Of a stretch of 64,000 nt of DNA, positions 50,984 through 61,857 are shown piece after piece (position 1 is the stretch's first letter; each line of letters opens with the position of its first letter). A model generated the notes under the pieces. It ran no database searches. It saw nothing but the letters and a program-made list of their open reading frames with translations, and was not told the DNA's origin. The DNA comes from Lepidurus packardi (lineage: Eukaryota > Arthropoda > Branchiopoda > Notostraca > Triopsidae). The position numbers were made by a program, and so were the translations under genes. Location of the stretch: positions 1-64,000 of the forward strand of contig JAKZAN010000113.1 of assembly GCA_023053545.1 (NCBI GenBank), given 5' to 3'.

Positions 50984-51136
50984 TTTTTTTTTTTTTTTTA
51001 ATTTTCAATACCAACGTAGGCTTCTGCCTATTGTTGGTTATCTTTATTAAATGTCTTTTATTACATCGCTCTTTTAAGCAAATGTTATAAACATAAGAGA
51101 AGGGAGGGTAGATTAACCGTTGAGTTTACAATACTC

Positions 51137-54100
51137 CTAAATAATGTTTTTAGCTTCCTTGAAAAACTCACAAACATCTGGGAAAATTTTTTGATTGGTT
51201 AAAAGTGTTTCTGTGTTAAAATGTAGTTTGTGGCTACTTAATTGTCGTAAAAGAGTGGCCCTAAGTCTGTTAAGTCGTCGGCAGTGGTAGAGTAAGTGGG
51301 TAATGTCCTGTCGGGTCTGGTCTTGGCAAGAACAACAATCGTTGTCCGTTTTCTGGACTCTTCGTAAGTAGGATTTGGTAGGGTAGTGGCCTGTGCGTAG
51401 TTGGATTATTGTTGATATTACAGGCTTCGGTAGCTTCAACGTTATAATAGGTTTGTGTAGTGGTTCAGCTCCGAGTTCTTGAAGGCAGTTTTTTGCTAAC
51501 ATCCAGAGATGTGCCCACTGCTCTATGGTATGTGTCGATTTTTTGGTATGCGTCTTTTTCGTTTAGTGGGGGATTGAGCCAAATTGTCTCCAAGTTGCTT
51601 CTTGCCCGTTCGTAACATGTAGTGTATCTCTTCCTTTTTGGAACTTCTGAAGTGGTTGGCCATTTATCCCAGTTCTTGCTCGCGAAATTTCTTAGAAGCG
51701 ATTTTTCTAGTAGAAGACTTAGCGGGGGGAGGCCAGTTTCGATTTCCAAGGCTGTCGTGGGGGTGGATTTTAATGCTCCTGTAATTGTTAAGAGTCCTTT
51801 CCTGTATATTTGATTCAATGGTTTAAGATTGCTTGGAGAAATGTTGCTCCAGGCTGGGAAGCCAAATCGTAGTTTTGATATTACCGTGGATTGGAAAAGA
51901 GTTTTTAATTGCATACATGATGCGCTTCTCGAGATGTTGCTTATTTTGCGTATTTGTTGTAGGTTAAAATGGCACTCCGAAGTGAGGTAGCTGGTCTGAT
52001 GTTGCCAATTTAATTTAGTGTCGTAAATTAGGCCCAAATATTTAACCGTTTCTTTGGGAATGATTTGGATTTGGTCCCAAGTCAAAGGACATCTTCCTGG
52101 GGTCCGTTTTCTTGAGAAATGTATGAGTTCTGTTTTTTCTCTTGAAAACTCTAGATGAAGTTGTTTTCCCTATTTTTCCAAAGCAGTGATATTGTTTGAG
52201 ATCAGCTTGACATTGTTCGCACTGGAGCGACCTGACACGTGGATATGGAGATCATCGGCAAAGGCCTGCGTACGAATTTTCTTCCTTTGGATGACACTTA
52301 AGGATTTGTTAACATAGATTAAGAAGAGAGTTGGAGAGAGAGGGGAGCCTTGTGGTACACCTTTCGTTACCGTGAGAATTGGACTGGACTCCGTTTTGCA
52401 TTGAATGTATGCCGTACGATTTTTAAGGAAGCTTTTGGTCCAAAGTATTAATTTTTGTGGGGCTTGGATTTTATAGAGTTCTTTAATTAACTTAGTGTGG
52501 CATACATTGTCAAAAGCACCTTTTTTTGTCCAATAACAGGGCTGTGTGAATTTTTCCTTTGTTGAAAATTGTCAAGATTGCGTTGCTTAGTTGGATCTGA
52601 GCGTCGGTAGTGTATCGGTTGGGTCTAAAGCCCCACTGAGCGTCGGAGAGTATGTTTCCGGTTTCCAGGAATATTTTCAGTCGTTTGGAAATAGCTTTTT
52701 CCAGTATTTTCCCCAGAATCGGAAGAAGCGTTATGGGACGAAAATTTTTTATGGATGAGTAGTCCGTTTTGTTCGGCTTAGGTAGTGGTAGGACCTTTGC
52801 TGCTTTCCATGATTGAGGATAATGTCCCAGGGTAAAGGATGCGTTGTAAATTTGTAACACTGTTTAGCCAATTGTACTCCAGAGTTCTTTTAGGACGTTG
52901 GCTTGAATGGAGTCCACGCCTGGGGCTTTAAAGGGTTTTAGACTCTGTACGATTTCTCGAATTTCCTCGGGGGAGAAGGGAGCAGTCAAATCCGAGTCCT
53001 TGTGTCTTCCGTTCTTGGGAACGTGGGATGTAGGGGGATTTAAAACTGATGTAGGTGAGTTTGTTATAGGGGTTCCACCAATTAAATTCTCCGCGATGAA
53101 ACTCATTTTTGCTTTAGAGTCAGTGAATGGTTGTCCGTCTGCTTGTTTCAGGCGGTCTAGTTTGGTTAGGGAATCTTTTTGTCTTAGATGTTTATTAAAA
53201 TTCCACAGAAACTTATTGTCAGGAGTCGTCATTTTGTCTGCCCAATATCTATCTCGTAGTAACCTAGTCCTTGAGCGGTAGCAGTTCCTGGTGGTTTTCC
53301 ATTCAGTTTCGTGTTGTGGTTTCCGTGTAGTTTTGTAAAGTCTGAGTGCTTTGGCTGTTTGTCTGCGTAGCAGGTCGAGTTCTGTCCTCCACCATGGGTT
53401 GCTGTATTGTCCTGTAGTACGTTGGGGAATGTTTTGGTGCATTGTCGTTTGTATTATGGATGTCAGTTTGGATGCGGCTACGTCTAGGTCTCGTGGGTTG
53501 TTAAGTCTGTTGAAAAGTTGACGATTTAAAAGTATGGCTTGTGCAGTGTCGAGTCTTAGTTTTTGCCAGTTGGTTTGTTGGTAGCACCATGTTTTAGTGT
53601 GACAGGGACTGGTGAATGGGAGTTTAATAGTGATTTCGATGGCCACGTGGTCAGATTCGTTGTAGTATTCGTCGTTTAAAATAGTTAAATGTACGTGACT
53701 CAGCAGTTGTCGTGAAGTGAATGTTAGGTCTATTGTGGAATTTTGACCTCGTTCGTTTTGGAAGGTGGGGATGTTCCGTGTGTTGAGAAGTTGTAAGTCG
53801 TGCTTCGTAATAAAATCATAGAGTTCGTTCCCTGCGTTATCTGGCTTTTTGTCTTCCCACAACCAATGGTGAGCATTGAAGTCTCCTGTAAGGATGATGT
53901 TGTTGTATGTACGATATTTGCTCCATATTTCATTTAGGAGGGTTTCACAGTTAGTTGTATGTCTTCTGTACAGTGCTATGACGATGATTGGGAAGGATTG
54001 GGGTACATTTAGTTTAAAAGTCACGTAGAGGTTTGAAATGTCGATGATGTTAAAGGGGTTATTTGGCTTGGAGAGTACTGTCACTCCGTTGTACTGTGAC

Positions 54101-54315
54101 GTTGCACACGTGGTTAAAAAACTCATGTTAGTGTTGGCAATGTTTTTAGGCGGTTCTATGATCACTATAGTTTCAACCAAACGTTTGCGGGCTTCTTGAG
54201 TAATTTCGAAAAGTTGATCGTAGTTTTTCCGAATGTTGTGGATGAGAATTTTGTGCCCGTGCACTATGGTTTGTTTGTTTTTTTGTTGTCTATTGCGGTT
54301 CTTCTTGTTGGACAA
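51137..54315 (-). pseudogene. LINE copy 3 ORF2 (endonuclease-reverse transcriptase), broken
   Basis: The endonuclease part (52,864-54,315, 483 codons) has the same sequence as in copies 2 and 4. The same in-frame TAA (52,864-52,866), the A-run frameshift (52,521-52,527) and the TAG (52,170-52,172) interrupt the reverse transcriptase, whose FADD active site lies at 52,251-52,262. This copy has one extra break: two bases missing in a GT repeat near 51,530-51,535, which splits the C-terminal 316-residue part in two. It is not able to encode a complete enzyme. Confidence 0.9.
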
Positions 54316-55532
54316 GTTGGGTCAAAGGAATAGTGGTCTCCTTTGCAGTTGACGCATTTCTTTGTGGTCTTTGTGCAGGATCTCGTGTCGTGCTTATCTG
54401 CGCACTTTGCACAATTTGCTGTTTTGGTACAAGAAGAGGCCATGTGGTTGTATTCCTGGCAATTAAAGCACTGGATGACTGCTGGGCGATGGATGTCTTC
54501 TACTTGTACGACTTTGTTAAAAGCATAGAGGTTTCCTTTTGTAACAAGCTCTATTTTTTCTTTCAGTGATGAACATTCAATGATTATAGAGCCAAAATTT
54601 TTAGTGCTTTGTTGGTTGAGCCAGTGAGCGTTGGTGTGAGTGAAGATAATAGAGTTTTTTTTGGTGAGTTCTGTGCCGATGTTTTCCAATGTTTGGTTCT
54701 TGGGGAGTTGATGAATTACTATTTTTGTGTTTGGTTTCACCGTCTTGACCGGGCCAAAATGAGGTAGAGTGGTTGACTTAAGTAGCGAGTCCGCTTTCTG
54801 TTTGTCTTGGGGGTTTTTGAATGTTATGGCAAGTTTGCCCAAGCGTGTTTTTCTTATAAGGACCGGGCTTGGAGCCACCGGATCGCTGCCACGAAGGTCT
54901 TCTTCTATAAATTGTACAAGTTTCTCTGGGTTTGTTATTTCACTCTTCTTGGATGCGTCTTGCTGTTCGATAATTAAAGTGACGTCCTCTTCCGGTAGAT
55001 TGTTTCGTCGTACCTTTTGAGGCTCCGTGGGAGTTGGAGTAGCTGTATTAGTTGATTTGGGCAGAGATTTCCTTTTCACCACCTGTGTCCACTCGTTGGT
55101 GGTTGGGGTGTGGATTTCGTTGTGGGCGGTAGTTGTTCTAGAATTTAATTCTTTGCGTAGTGCTTGAACTTCTGAGGTTAATGCAGAGACTTGTTGGACT
55201 AGTAAATTGTTACTCTCTTGAAGAGTTAGAATCATGGCTAGTAAGGAGTCGAAATTGTAATCTTCCGGGTGTGACCTTTTCCGCGTTAGGTCGTCTGTGG
55301 TAGGGGACAGAGCTCTCTTGTGGCCATGGTGCGGAATTGTGTTGTTCTTACGATGTCTACACTTTTGGCAGTTCTTAGCCTGCGGACAGTCTCGCGCAAA
55401 GGAGAGTTTGCAGGTTTGACATTCTATGTAGGTAGCGGTTGGGTCTATGTCAATTCCTTCGATGGGCTGAGGTAGGTCAACTTTGGTATTTTTCTTGGGC
55501 GAGTTCACTGGTGACCTTGATAGGTTAGGCAT
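54264..55532 (-). CDS. LINE copy 3 ORF1, Gag-like RNA-binding protein
   Basis: A 422-residue frame with the same residues as copies 2 and 4, including the N-terminal cysteine cluster, coiled-coil-like stretch, PRE_C2HC-like region and three CCHC knuckles. It starts at the ATG at 55,530-55,532, about 223 bp inside the LINE 5' end. Whether it is expressed from within satellite DNA is unknown. Its openness more likely reflects the young age of the amplification than selection. Confidence 0.9.
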   Translation of the reverse strand: MPNLSRSPVNSPKKNTKVDLPQPIEGIDIDPTATYIECQTCKLSFARDCPQAKNCQKCRHRKNNTIPHHGHKRALSPTTDDLTRKRSHPEDYNFDSLLAMILTLQESNNLLVQQVSALTSEVQALRKELNSRTTTAHNEIHTPTTNEWTQVVKRKSLPKSTNTATPTPTEPQKVRRNNLPEEDVTLIIEQQDASKKSEITNPEKLVQFIEEDLRGSDPVAPSPVLIRKTRLGKLAITFKNPQDKQKADSLLKSTTLPHFGPVKTVKPNTKIVIHQLPKNQTLENIGTELTKKNSIIFTHTNAHWLNQQSTKNFGSIIIECSSLKEKIELVTKGNLYAFNKVVQVEDIHRPAVIQCFNCQEYNHMASSCTKTANCAKCADKHDTRSCTKTTKKCVNCKGDHYSFDPTCPTRRTAIDNKKTNKP

Positions 55533-55755
55533 TTTTGGGTGGGGCCGAAGCCCATCAATGTTTGAATTCTCTTGTTTTAGTCTTTAGGTAACGAGTTTTA
55601 ATTTTAAAATAACGGGAACTGAAAACACGGTAACGAATTGATAACTTGATGTAAAACTTAAACGAAGGTTCACTTTAATTCACTAGAGAAAACCAAAATA
55701 GCAGGAGCGCGGGAAATTTGCGACTGTTTGCTTTGTGTGACGTTGAACGTCCTCC

Positions 55756-57083
55756 ACGGACTGAATTAATTCCTTACGGACTGAATTAATTCTTTAGGAT
55801 TGATTGAATTCCTTTCTTACTGAATTAATTCCTTACGGACAGAATTAATTCCTTACGGAATGAATGAATTTCTTTACGGCCTGATATAATTCCTTACGGA
55901 CTGAACTAATTCCTTTCGGAATGAATTAATTCCTTACGGACTGAATTAATTCCTTACGGACTTTATTAATTATTTAGGATTCATTGAATTCCTTACTTAC
56001 TGAATTCATTCCTTTCGTACTTAATTAGTTCCTTACGGACTGAATTAATTATTTAGGATTGATTGAATTCCTTACTTACTGAATTAATTCCTTACCGATT
56101 TAGTTAATTCCTTTCGGAACGTATTATTTACGTATTATTTACGTTCGGAACGTATTCTTTAGGATTGATTGAATTCCTTTCTTACTGAATTAATTCCTTA
56201 CGGAATGAATGAACTTCTTTACGGCCTGATATATTTCCTTACGGACTGAATTAATTCTTTAGGATTGATTAAATTCCTTTCTTATTGAATTAATTCCTTA
56301 CGGACTGAATTAATTCCTTACGGACTGAATTAATTCCTTACGGACTGAATTAATTCCTTTCAGACTGAATTAGTTCCTTACGGACTGAATTAATTCCTTA
56401 CGGACTTTATTAATTATTTAGGATTGATTGAATTCCTTACTTACTGAATTCATTCCTTTCGTACTTAATTAGTTCCTTACGGACTGAATTAATTATTTAG
56501 GATTGATTGAATTCCTTACTTACTGAATTAATTCCTTACCGATTTAGTTAATTCCTTTCGTACTTAATTAATTCCTTACGGACTGAATTAATTATTTAAG
56601 ATTGATTGAATTCCTTACTTACTGAATTAATTCCTTATCGATTTAGTTAATTCCTTTCGGAACGTATTAATTCTTTACGAACTGAATTAGTTCCTTACGG
56701 ACTGAATTAATTCCTTACGGACTTTATTAATTATTTAGGATTGATTGAATTCCTTACTTACTGAATTCATTCCTTTCGTACTTAATTAGTTCCTTACGGA
56801 CTGAATTAATTATTTAGGATTGATTGAATTCCTTACTTACTGAATTTATTCCTTATCGATTTAGTTAATTCCTTTCGGAACGAATTAATTCCTTACGTAC
56901 GGAATTAGTTCCTTACGGACTTAATTAATTCCTTACGGACTGAATTAATTCCTTACGTACTTTATTAATTCCTTACGGACGGAATTAATTCCTTACGGAC
57001 TGAATTAATTCTTTAGGATTGATTGAATTCCTTTCTTACTGAATTAATTCCTTACGGACTGAATTAATTCCTTACGGACTGAA
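55756..57083. repeat. Satellite between LINE copies 3 and 4
   Basis: 1,328 bp of mixed type A and B monomers, with the doubled ATTATTTACGT junction at about 56,111-56,157. It matches the spacer after copy 4 almost base for base, and together with the LINE forms the ~6.1-kb repeating unit. No gene is visible. Confidence 0.94.
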
Positions 57084-57236
57084 TTTTTTTTTTTTTTTTA
57101 ATTTTCAATACCAACGTAGGCTTCTGCCTATTGTTGGTTATCTTTATTAAATGTCTTTTATTACATCGCTCTTTTAAGCAAATGTTATAAACATAAGAGA
57201 AGGGAGGGTAGATTAACCGTTGAGTTTACAATACTC

Positions 57237-60200
57237 CTAAATAATGTTTTTAGCTTCCTTGAAAAACTCACAAACATCTGGGAAAATTTTTTGATTGGTT
57301 AAAAGTGTTTCTGTGTTAAAATGTAGTTTGTGGCTACTTAATTGTCGTAAAAGAGTGGCCCTAAGTCTGTTAAGTCGTCGGCAGTGGTAGAGTAAGTGGG
57401 TAATGTCCTGTCGGGTCTGGTCTTGGCAAGAACAACAATCGTTGTCCGTTTTCTGGACTCTTCGTAAGTAGGATTTGGTAGGGTAGTGGCCTGTGCGTAG
57501 TTGGATTATTGTTGATATTACAGGCTTCGGTAGCTTCAACGTTATAATAGGTTTGTGTAGTGGTTCAGCTCCGAGTTCTTGAAGGCAGTTTTTTGCTAAC
57601 ATCCAGAGATGTGCCCACTGCTCTATGGTATGTGTGTCGATTTTTTGGTATGCGTCTTTTTCGTTTAGTGGGGGATTGAGCCAAATTGTCTCCAAGTTGC
57701 TTCTTGCCCGTTCGTAACATGTAGTGTATCTCTTCCTTTTTGGAACTTCTGAAGTGGTTGGCCATTTATCCCAGTTCTTGCTCGCGAAATTTCTTAGAAG
57801 CGATTTTTCTAGTAGAAGACTTAGCGGGGGGAGGCCAGTTTCGATTTCCAAGGCTGTCGTGGGGGTGGATTTTAATGCTCCTGTAATTGTTAAGAGTCCT
57901 TTCCTGTATATTTGATTCAATGGTTTAAGATTGCTTGGAGAAATGTTGCTCCAGGCTGGGAAGCCAAATCGTAGTTTTGATATTACCGTGGATTGGAAAA
58001 GAGTTTTTAATTGCATACATGATGCGCTTCTCGAGATGTTGCTTATTTTGCGTATTTGTTGTAGGTTAAAATGGCACTCCGAAGTGAGGTAGCTGGTCTG
58101 ATGTTGCCAATTTAATTTAGTGTCGTAAATTAGGCCCAAATATTTAACCGTTTCTTTGGGAATGATTTGGATTTGGTCCCAAGTCAAAGGACATCTTCCT
58201 GGGGTCCGTTTTCTTGAGAAATGTATGAGTTCTGTTTTTTCTCTTGAAAACTCTAGATGAAGTTGTTTTCCCTATTTTTCCAAAGCAGTGATATTGTTTG
58301 AGATCAGCTTGACATTGTTCGCACTGGAGCGACCTGACACGTGGATATGGAGATCATCGGCAAAGGCCTGCGTACGAATTTTCTTCCTTTGGATGACACT
58401 TAAGGATTTGTTAACATAGATTAAGAAGAGAGTTGGAGAGAGAGGGGAGCCTTGTGGTACACCTTTCGTTACCGTGAGAATTGGACTGGACTCCGTTTTG
58501 CATTGAATGTATGCCGTACGATTTTTAAGGAAGCTTTTGGTCCAAAGTATTAATTTTTGTGGGGCTTGGATTTTATAGAGTTCTTTAATTAACTTAGTGT
58601 GGCATACATTGTCAAAAGCACCTTTTTTTGTCCAATAACAGGGCTGTGTGAATTTTTCCTTTGTTGAAAATTGTCAAGATTGCGTTGCTTAGTTGGATCT
58701 GAGCGTCGGTAGTGTATCGGTTGGGTCTAAAGCCCCACTGAGCGTCGGAGAGTATGTTTCCGGTTTCCAGGAATATTTTCAGTCGTTTGGAAATAGCTTT
58801 TTCCAGTATTTTCCCCAGAATCGGAAGAAGCGTTATGGGACGAAAATTTTTTATGGATGAGTAGTCCGTTTTGTTCGGCTTAGGTAGTGGTAGGACCTTT
58901 GCTGCTTTCCATGATTGAGGATAATGTCCCAGGGTAAAGGATGCGTTGTAAATTTGTAACACTGTTTAGCCAATTGTACTCCAGAGTTCTTTTAGGACGT
59001 TGGCTTGAATGGAGTCCACGCCTGGGGCTTTAAAGGGTTTTAGACTCTGTACGATTTCTCGAATTTCCTCGGGGGAGAAGGGAGCAGTCAAATCCGAGTC
59101 CTTGTGTCTTCCGTTCTTGGGAACGTGGGATGTAGGGGGATTTAAAACTGATGTAGGTGAGTTTGTTATAGGGGTTCCACCAATTAAATTCTCCGCGATG
59201 AAACTCATTTTTGCTTTAGAGTCAGTGAATGGTTGTCCGTCTGCTTGTTTCAGGCGGTCTAGTTTGGTTAGGGAATCTTTTTGTCTTAGATGTTTATTAA
59301 AATTCCACAGAAACTTATTGTCAGGAGTCGTCATTTTGTCTGCCCAATATCTATCTCGTAGTAACCTAGTCCTTGAGCGGTAGCAGTTCCTGGTGGTTTT
59401 CCATTCAGTTTCGTGTTGTGGTTTCCGTGTAGTTTTGTAAAGTCTGAGTGCTTTGGCTGTTTGTCTGCGTAGCAGGTCGAGTTCTGTCCTCCACCATGGG
59501 TTGCTGTATTGTCCTGTAGTACGTTGGGGAATGTTTTGGTGCATTGTCGTTTGTATTATGGATGTCAGTTTGGATGCGGCTACGTCTAGGTCTCGTGGGT
59601 TGTTAAGTCTGTTGAAAAGTTGACGATTTAAAAGTATGGCTTGTGCAGTGTCGAGTCTTAGTTTTTGCCAGTTGGTTTGTTGGTAGCACCATGTTTTAGT
59701 GTGACAGGGACTGGTGAATGGGAGTTTAATAGTGATTTCGATGGCCACGTGGTCAGATTCGTTGTAGTATTCGTCGTTTAAAATAGTTAAATGTACGTGA
59801 CTCAGCAGTTGTCGTGAAGTGAATGTTAGGTCTATTGTGGAATTTTGACCTCGTTCGTTTTGGAAGGTGGGGATGTTCCGTGTGTTGAGAAGTTGTAAGT
59901 CGTGCTTCGTAATAAAATCATAGAGTTCGTTCCCTGCGTTATCTGGCTTTTTGTCTTCCCACAACCAATGGTGAGCATTGAAGTCTCCTGTAAGGATGAT
60001 GTTGTTGTATGTACGATATTTGCTCCATATTTCATTTAGGAGGGTTTCACAGTTAGTTGTATGTCTTCTGTACAGTGCTATGACGATGATTGGGAAGGAT
60101 TGGGGTACATTTAGTTTAAAAGTCACGTAGAGGTTTGAAATGTCGATGATGTTAAAGGGGTTATTTGGCTTGGAGAGTACTGTCACTCCGTTGTACTGTG

Positions 60201-60417
60201 ACGTTGCACACGTGGTTAAAAAACTCATGTTAGTGTTGGCAATGTTTTTAGGCGGTTCTATGATCACTATAGTTTCAACCAAACGTTTGCGGGCTTCTTG
60301 AGTAATTTCGAAAAGTTGATCGTAGTTTTTCCGAATGTTGTGGATGAGAATTTTGTGCCCGTGCACTATGGTTTGTTTGTTTTTTTGTTGTCTATTGCGG
60401 TTCTTCTTGTTGGACAA
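57237..60417 (-). pseudogene. LINE copy 4 ORF2 (endonuclease-reverse transcriptase), broken
   Basis: About 1,060 codons long overall. The endonuclease (58,966-60,417) is followed by the in-frame TAA at 58,966-58,968 and the fingers of the reverse transcriptase (58,612-58,962). The frameshift lies in the A-run at 58,623-58,629. The palm, with GVPQGSPLSP and FADD, is in the shifted frame, and a TAG stands at 58,272-58,274. The C-terminal 316 residues (57,237-58,187) are open and end with a cysteine/histidine motif (CSCQDQTRQDITHLLYHC). No RNase H domain is evident. Three breaks are shared with copies 1 and 3. Confidence 0.9.
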
Positions 60418-61634
60418 GTTGGGTCAAAGGAATAGTGGTCTCCTTTGCAGTTGACGCATTTCTTTGTGGTCTTTGTGCAGGATCTCGTGTCGTGCTTATC
60501 TGCGCACTTTGCACAATTTGCTGTTTTGGTACAAGAAGAGGCCATGTGGTTGTATTCCTGGCAATTAAAGCACTGGATGACTGCTGGGCGATGGATGTCT
60601 TCTACTTGTACGACTTTGTTAAAAGCATAGAGGTTTCCTTTTGTAACAAGCTCTATTTTTTCTTTCAGTGATGAACATTCAATGATTATAGAGCCAAAAT
60701 TTTTAGTGCTTTGTTGGTTGAGCCAGTGAGCGTTGGTGTGAGTGAAGATAATAGAGTTTTTTTTGGTGAGTTCTGTGCCGATGTTTTCCAATGTTTGGTT
60801 CTTGGGGAGTTGATGAATTACTATTTTTGTGTTTGGTTTCACCGTCTTGACCGGGCCAAAATGAGGTAGAGTGGTTGACTTAAGTAGCGAGTCCGCTTTC
60901 TGTTTGTCTTGGGGGTTTTTGAATGTTATGGCAAGTTTGCCCAAGCGTGTTTTTCTTATAAGGACCGGGCTTGGAGCCACCGGATCGCTGCCACGAAGGT
61001 CTTCTTCTATAAATTGTACAAGTTTCTCTGGGTTTGTTATTTCACTCTTCTTGGATGCGTCTTGCTGTTCGATAATTAAAGTGACGTCCTCTTCCGGTAG
61101 ATTGTTTCGTCGTACCTTTTGAGGCTCCGTGGGAGTTGGAGTAGCTGTATTAGTTGATTTGGGCAGAGATTTCCTTTTCACCACCTGTGTCCACTCGTTG
61201 GTGGTTGGGGTGTGGATTTCGTTGTGGGCGGTAGTTGTTCTAGAATTTAATTCTTTGCGTAGTGCTTGAACTTCTGAGGTTAATGCAGAGACTTGTTGGA
61301 CTAGTAAATTGTTACTCTCTTGAAGAGTTAGAATCATGGCTAGTAAGGAGTCGAAATTGTAATCTTCCGGGTGTGACCTTTTCCGCGTTAGGTCGTCTGT
61401 GGTAGGGGACAGAGCTCTCTTGTGGCCATGGTGCGGAATTGTGTTGTTCTTACGATGTCTACACTTTTGGCAGTTCTTAGCCTGCGGACAGTCTCGCGCA
61501 AAGGAGAGTTTGCAGGTTTGACATTCTATGTAGGTAGCGGTTGGGTCTATGTCAATTCCTTCGATGGGCTGAGGTAGGTCAACTTTGGTATTTTTCTTGG
61601 GCGAGTTCACTGGTGACCTTGATAGGTTAGGCAT
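60366..61634 (-). CDS. LINE copy 4 ORF1, Gag-like RNA-binding protein
   Basis: Same 422-residue protein as copies 2 and 3, from the ATG at 61,632-61,634 to the TAG at 60,366-60,368. The last codons run through an A7 tract in the 52-bp overlap with ORF2, which is in the -1 frame relative to this one. The domain order is as described for copy 2. Confidence 0.9.
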   Translation of the reverse strand: MPNLSRSPVNSPKKNTKVDLPQPIEGIDIDPTATYIECQTCKLSFARDCPQAKNCQKCRHRKNNTIPHHGHKRALSPTTDDLTRKRSHPEDYNFDSLLAMILTLQESNNLLVQQVSALTSEVQALRKELNSRTTTAHNEIHTPTTNEWTQVVKRKSLPKSTNTATPTPTEPQKVRRNNLPEEDVTLIIEQQDASKKSEITNPEKLVQFIEEDLRGSDPVAPSPVLIRKTRLGKLAITFKNPQDKQKADSLLKSTTLPHFGPVKTVKPNTKIVIHQLPKNQTLENIGTELTKKNSIIFTHTNAHWLNQQSTKNFGSIIIECSSLKEKIELVTKGNLYAFNKVVQVEDIHRPAVIQCFNCQEYNHMASSCTKTANCAKCADKHDTRSCTKTTKKCVNCKGDHYSFDPTCPTRRTAIDNKKTNKP

Positions 61635-61857
61635 TTTTGGGTGGGGCCGAAGCCCATCAATGTTTGAATTCTCTTGTTTTAGTCTTTAGGTAACGAGTTT
61701 TAATTTTAAAATAACGGGAACTGAAAACACGGTAACGAATTGATAACTTGATGTAAAACTTAAACGAAGGTTCACTTTAATTCACTAGAGAAAACCAAAA
61801 TAGCAGGAGCGCGGGAAATTTGCGACTGTTTGCTTTGTGTGACGTTGAACGTCCTCC

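Larger units (their letters stand above)
50984..55755 (-). mobile_element. Jockey-type LINE, copy 3 (full length)
   Basis: 4,772 bp on the minus strand, from poly(A) (16 T at 50,984-50,999) to the 5' end GGAGGACGTTC at 55,755. It has a 5' UTR of about 223 bp, ORF1, ORF2 overlapping it by 52 bp, and a 3' UTR of about 150 bp. The satellite word ACGGACTGAA(TT) stands at both edges and could be a target duplication, but it is also the satellite monomer. It is the first unit of the ~6.1-kb HOR. Confidence 0.94.
57084..61857 (-). mobile_element. Jockey-type LINE, copy 4 (full length)
   Basis: 4,774 bp on the minus strand, with poly(A) of 16 T at 57,084-57,099. The poly(A) starts lie 6,100 bp after copy 3 and 6,102 bp before copy 5. 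It differs from copy 3 mainly by two bases in a GT repeat. It is the least damaged copy here: ORF1 is whole and the ORF2 C-terminal part is open, but the shared ORF2 breaks remain. Confidence 0.94.

Noticed and set aside
42490-60035. Minus-strand 67-codon frame in each endonuclease region
   Set aside because: It is an alternative frame of the endonuclease coding sequence with no start context or motif of its own.
41667-61122. Plus-strand open frames of 61-124 codons repeated in each LINE copy
   Set aside because: They are mirror frames of ORF1 and ORF2 and recur only because the LINE copies are duplicates. They have no recognisable domain.
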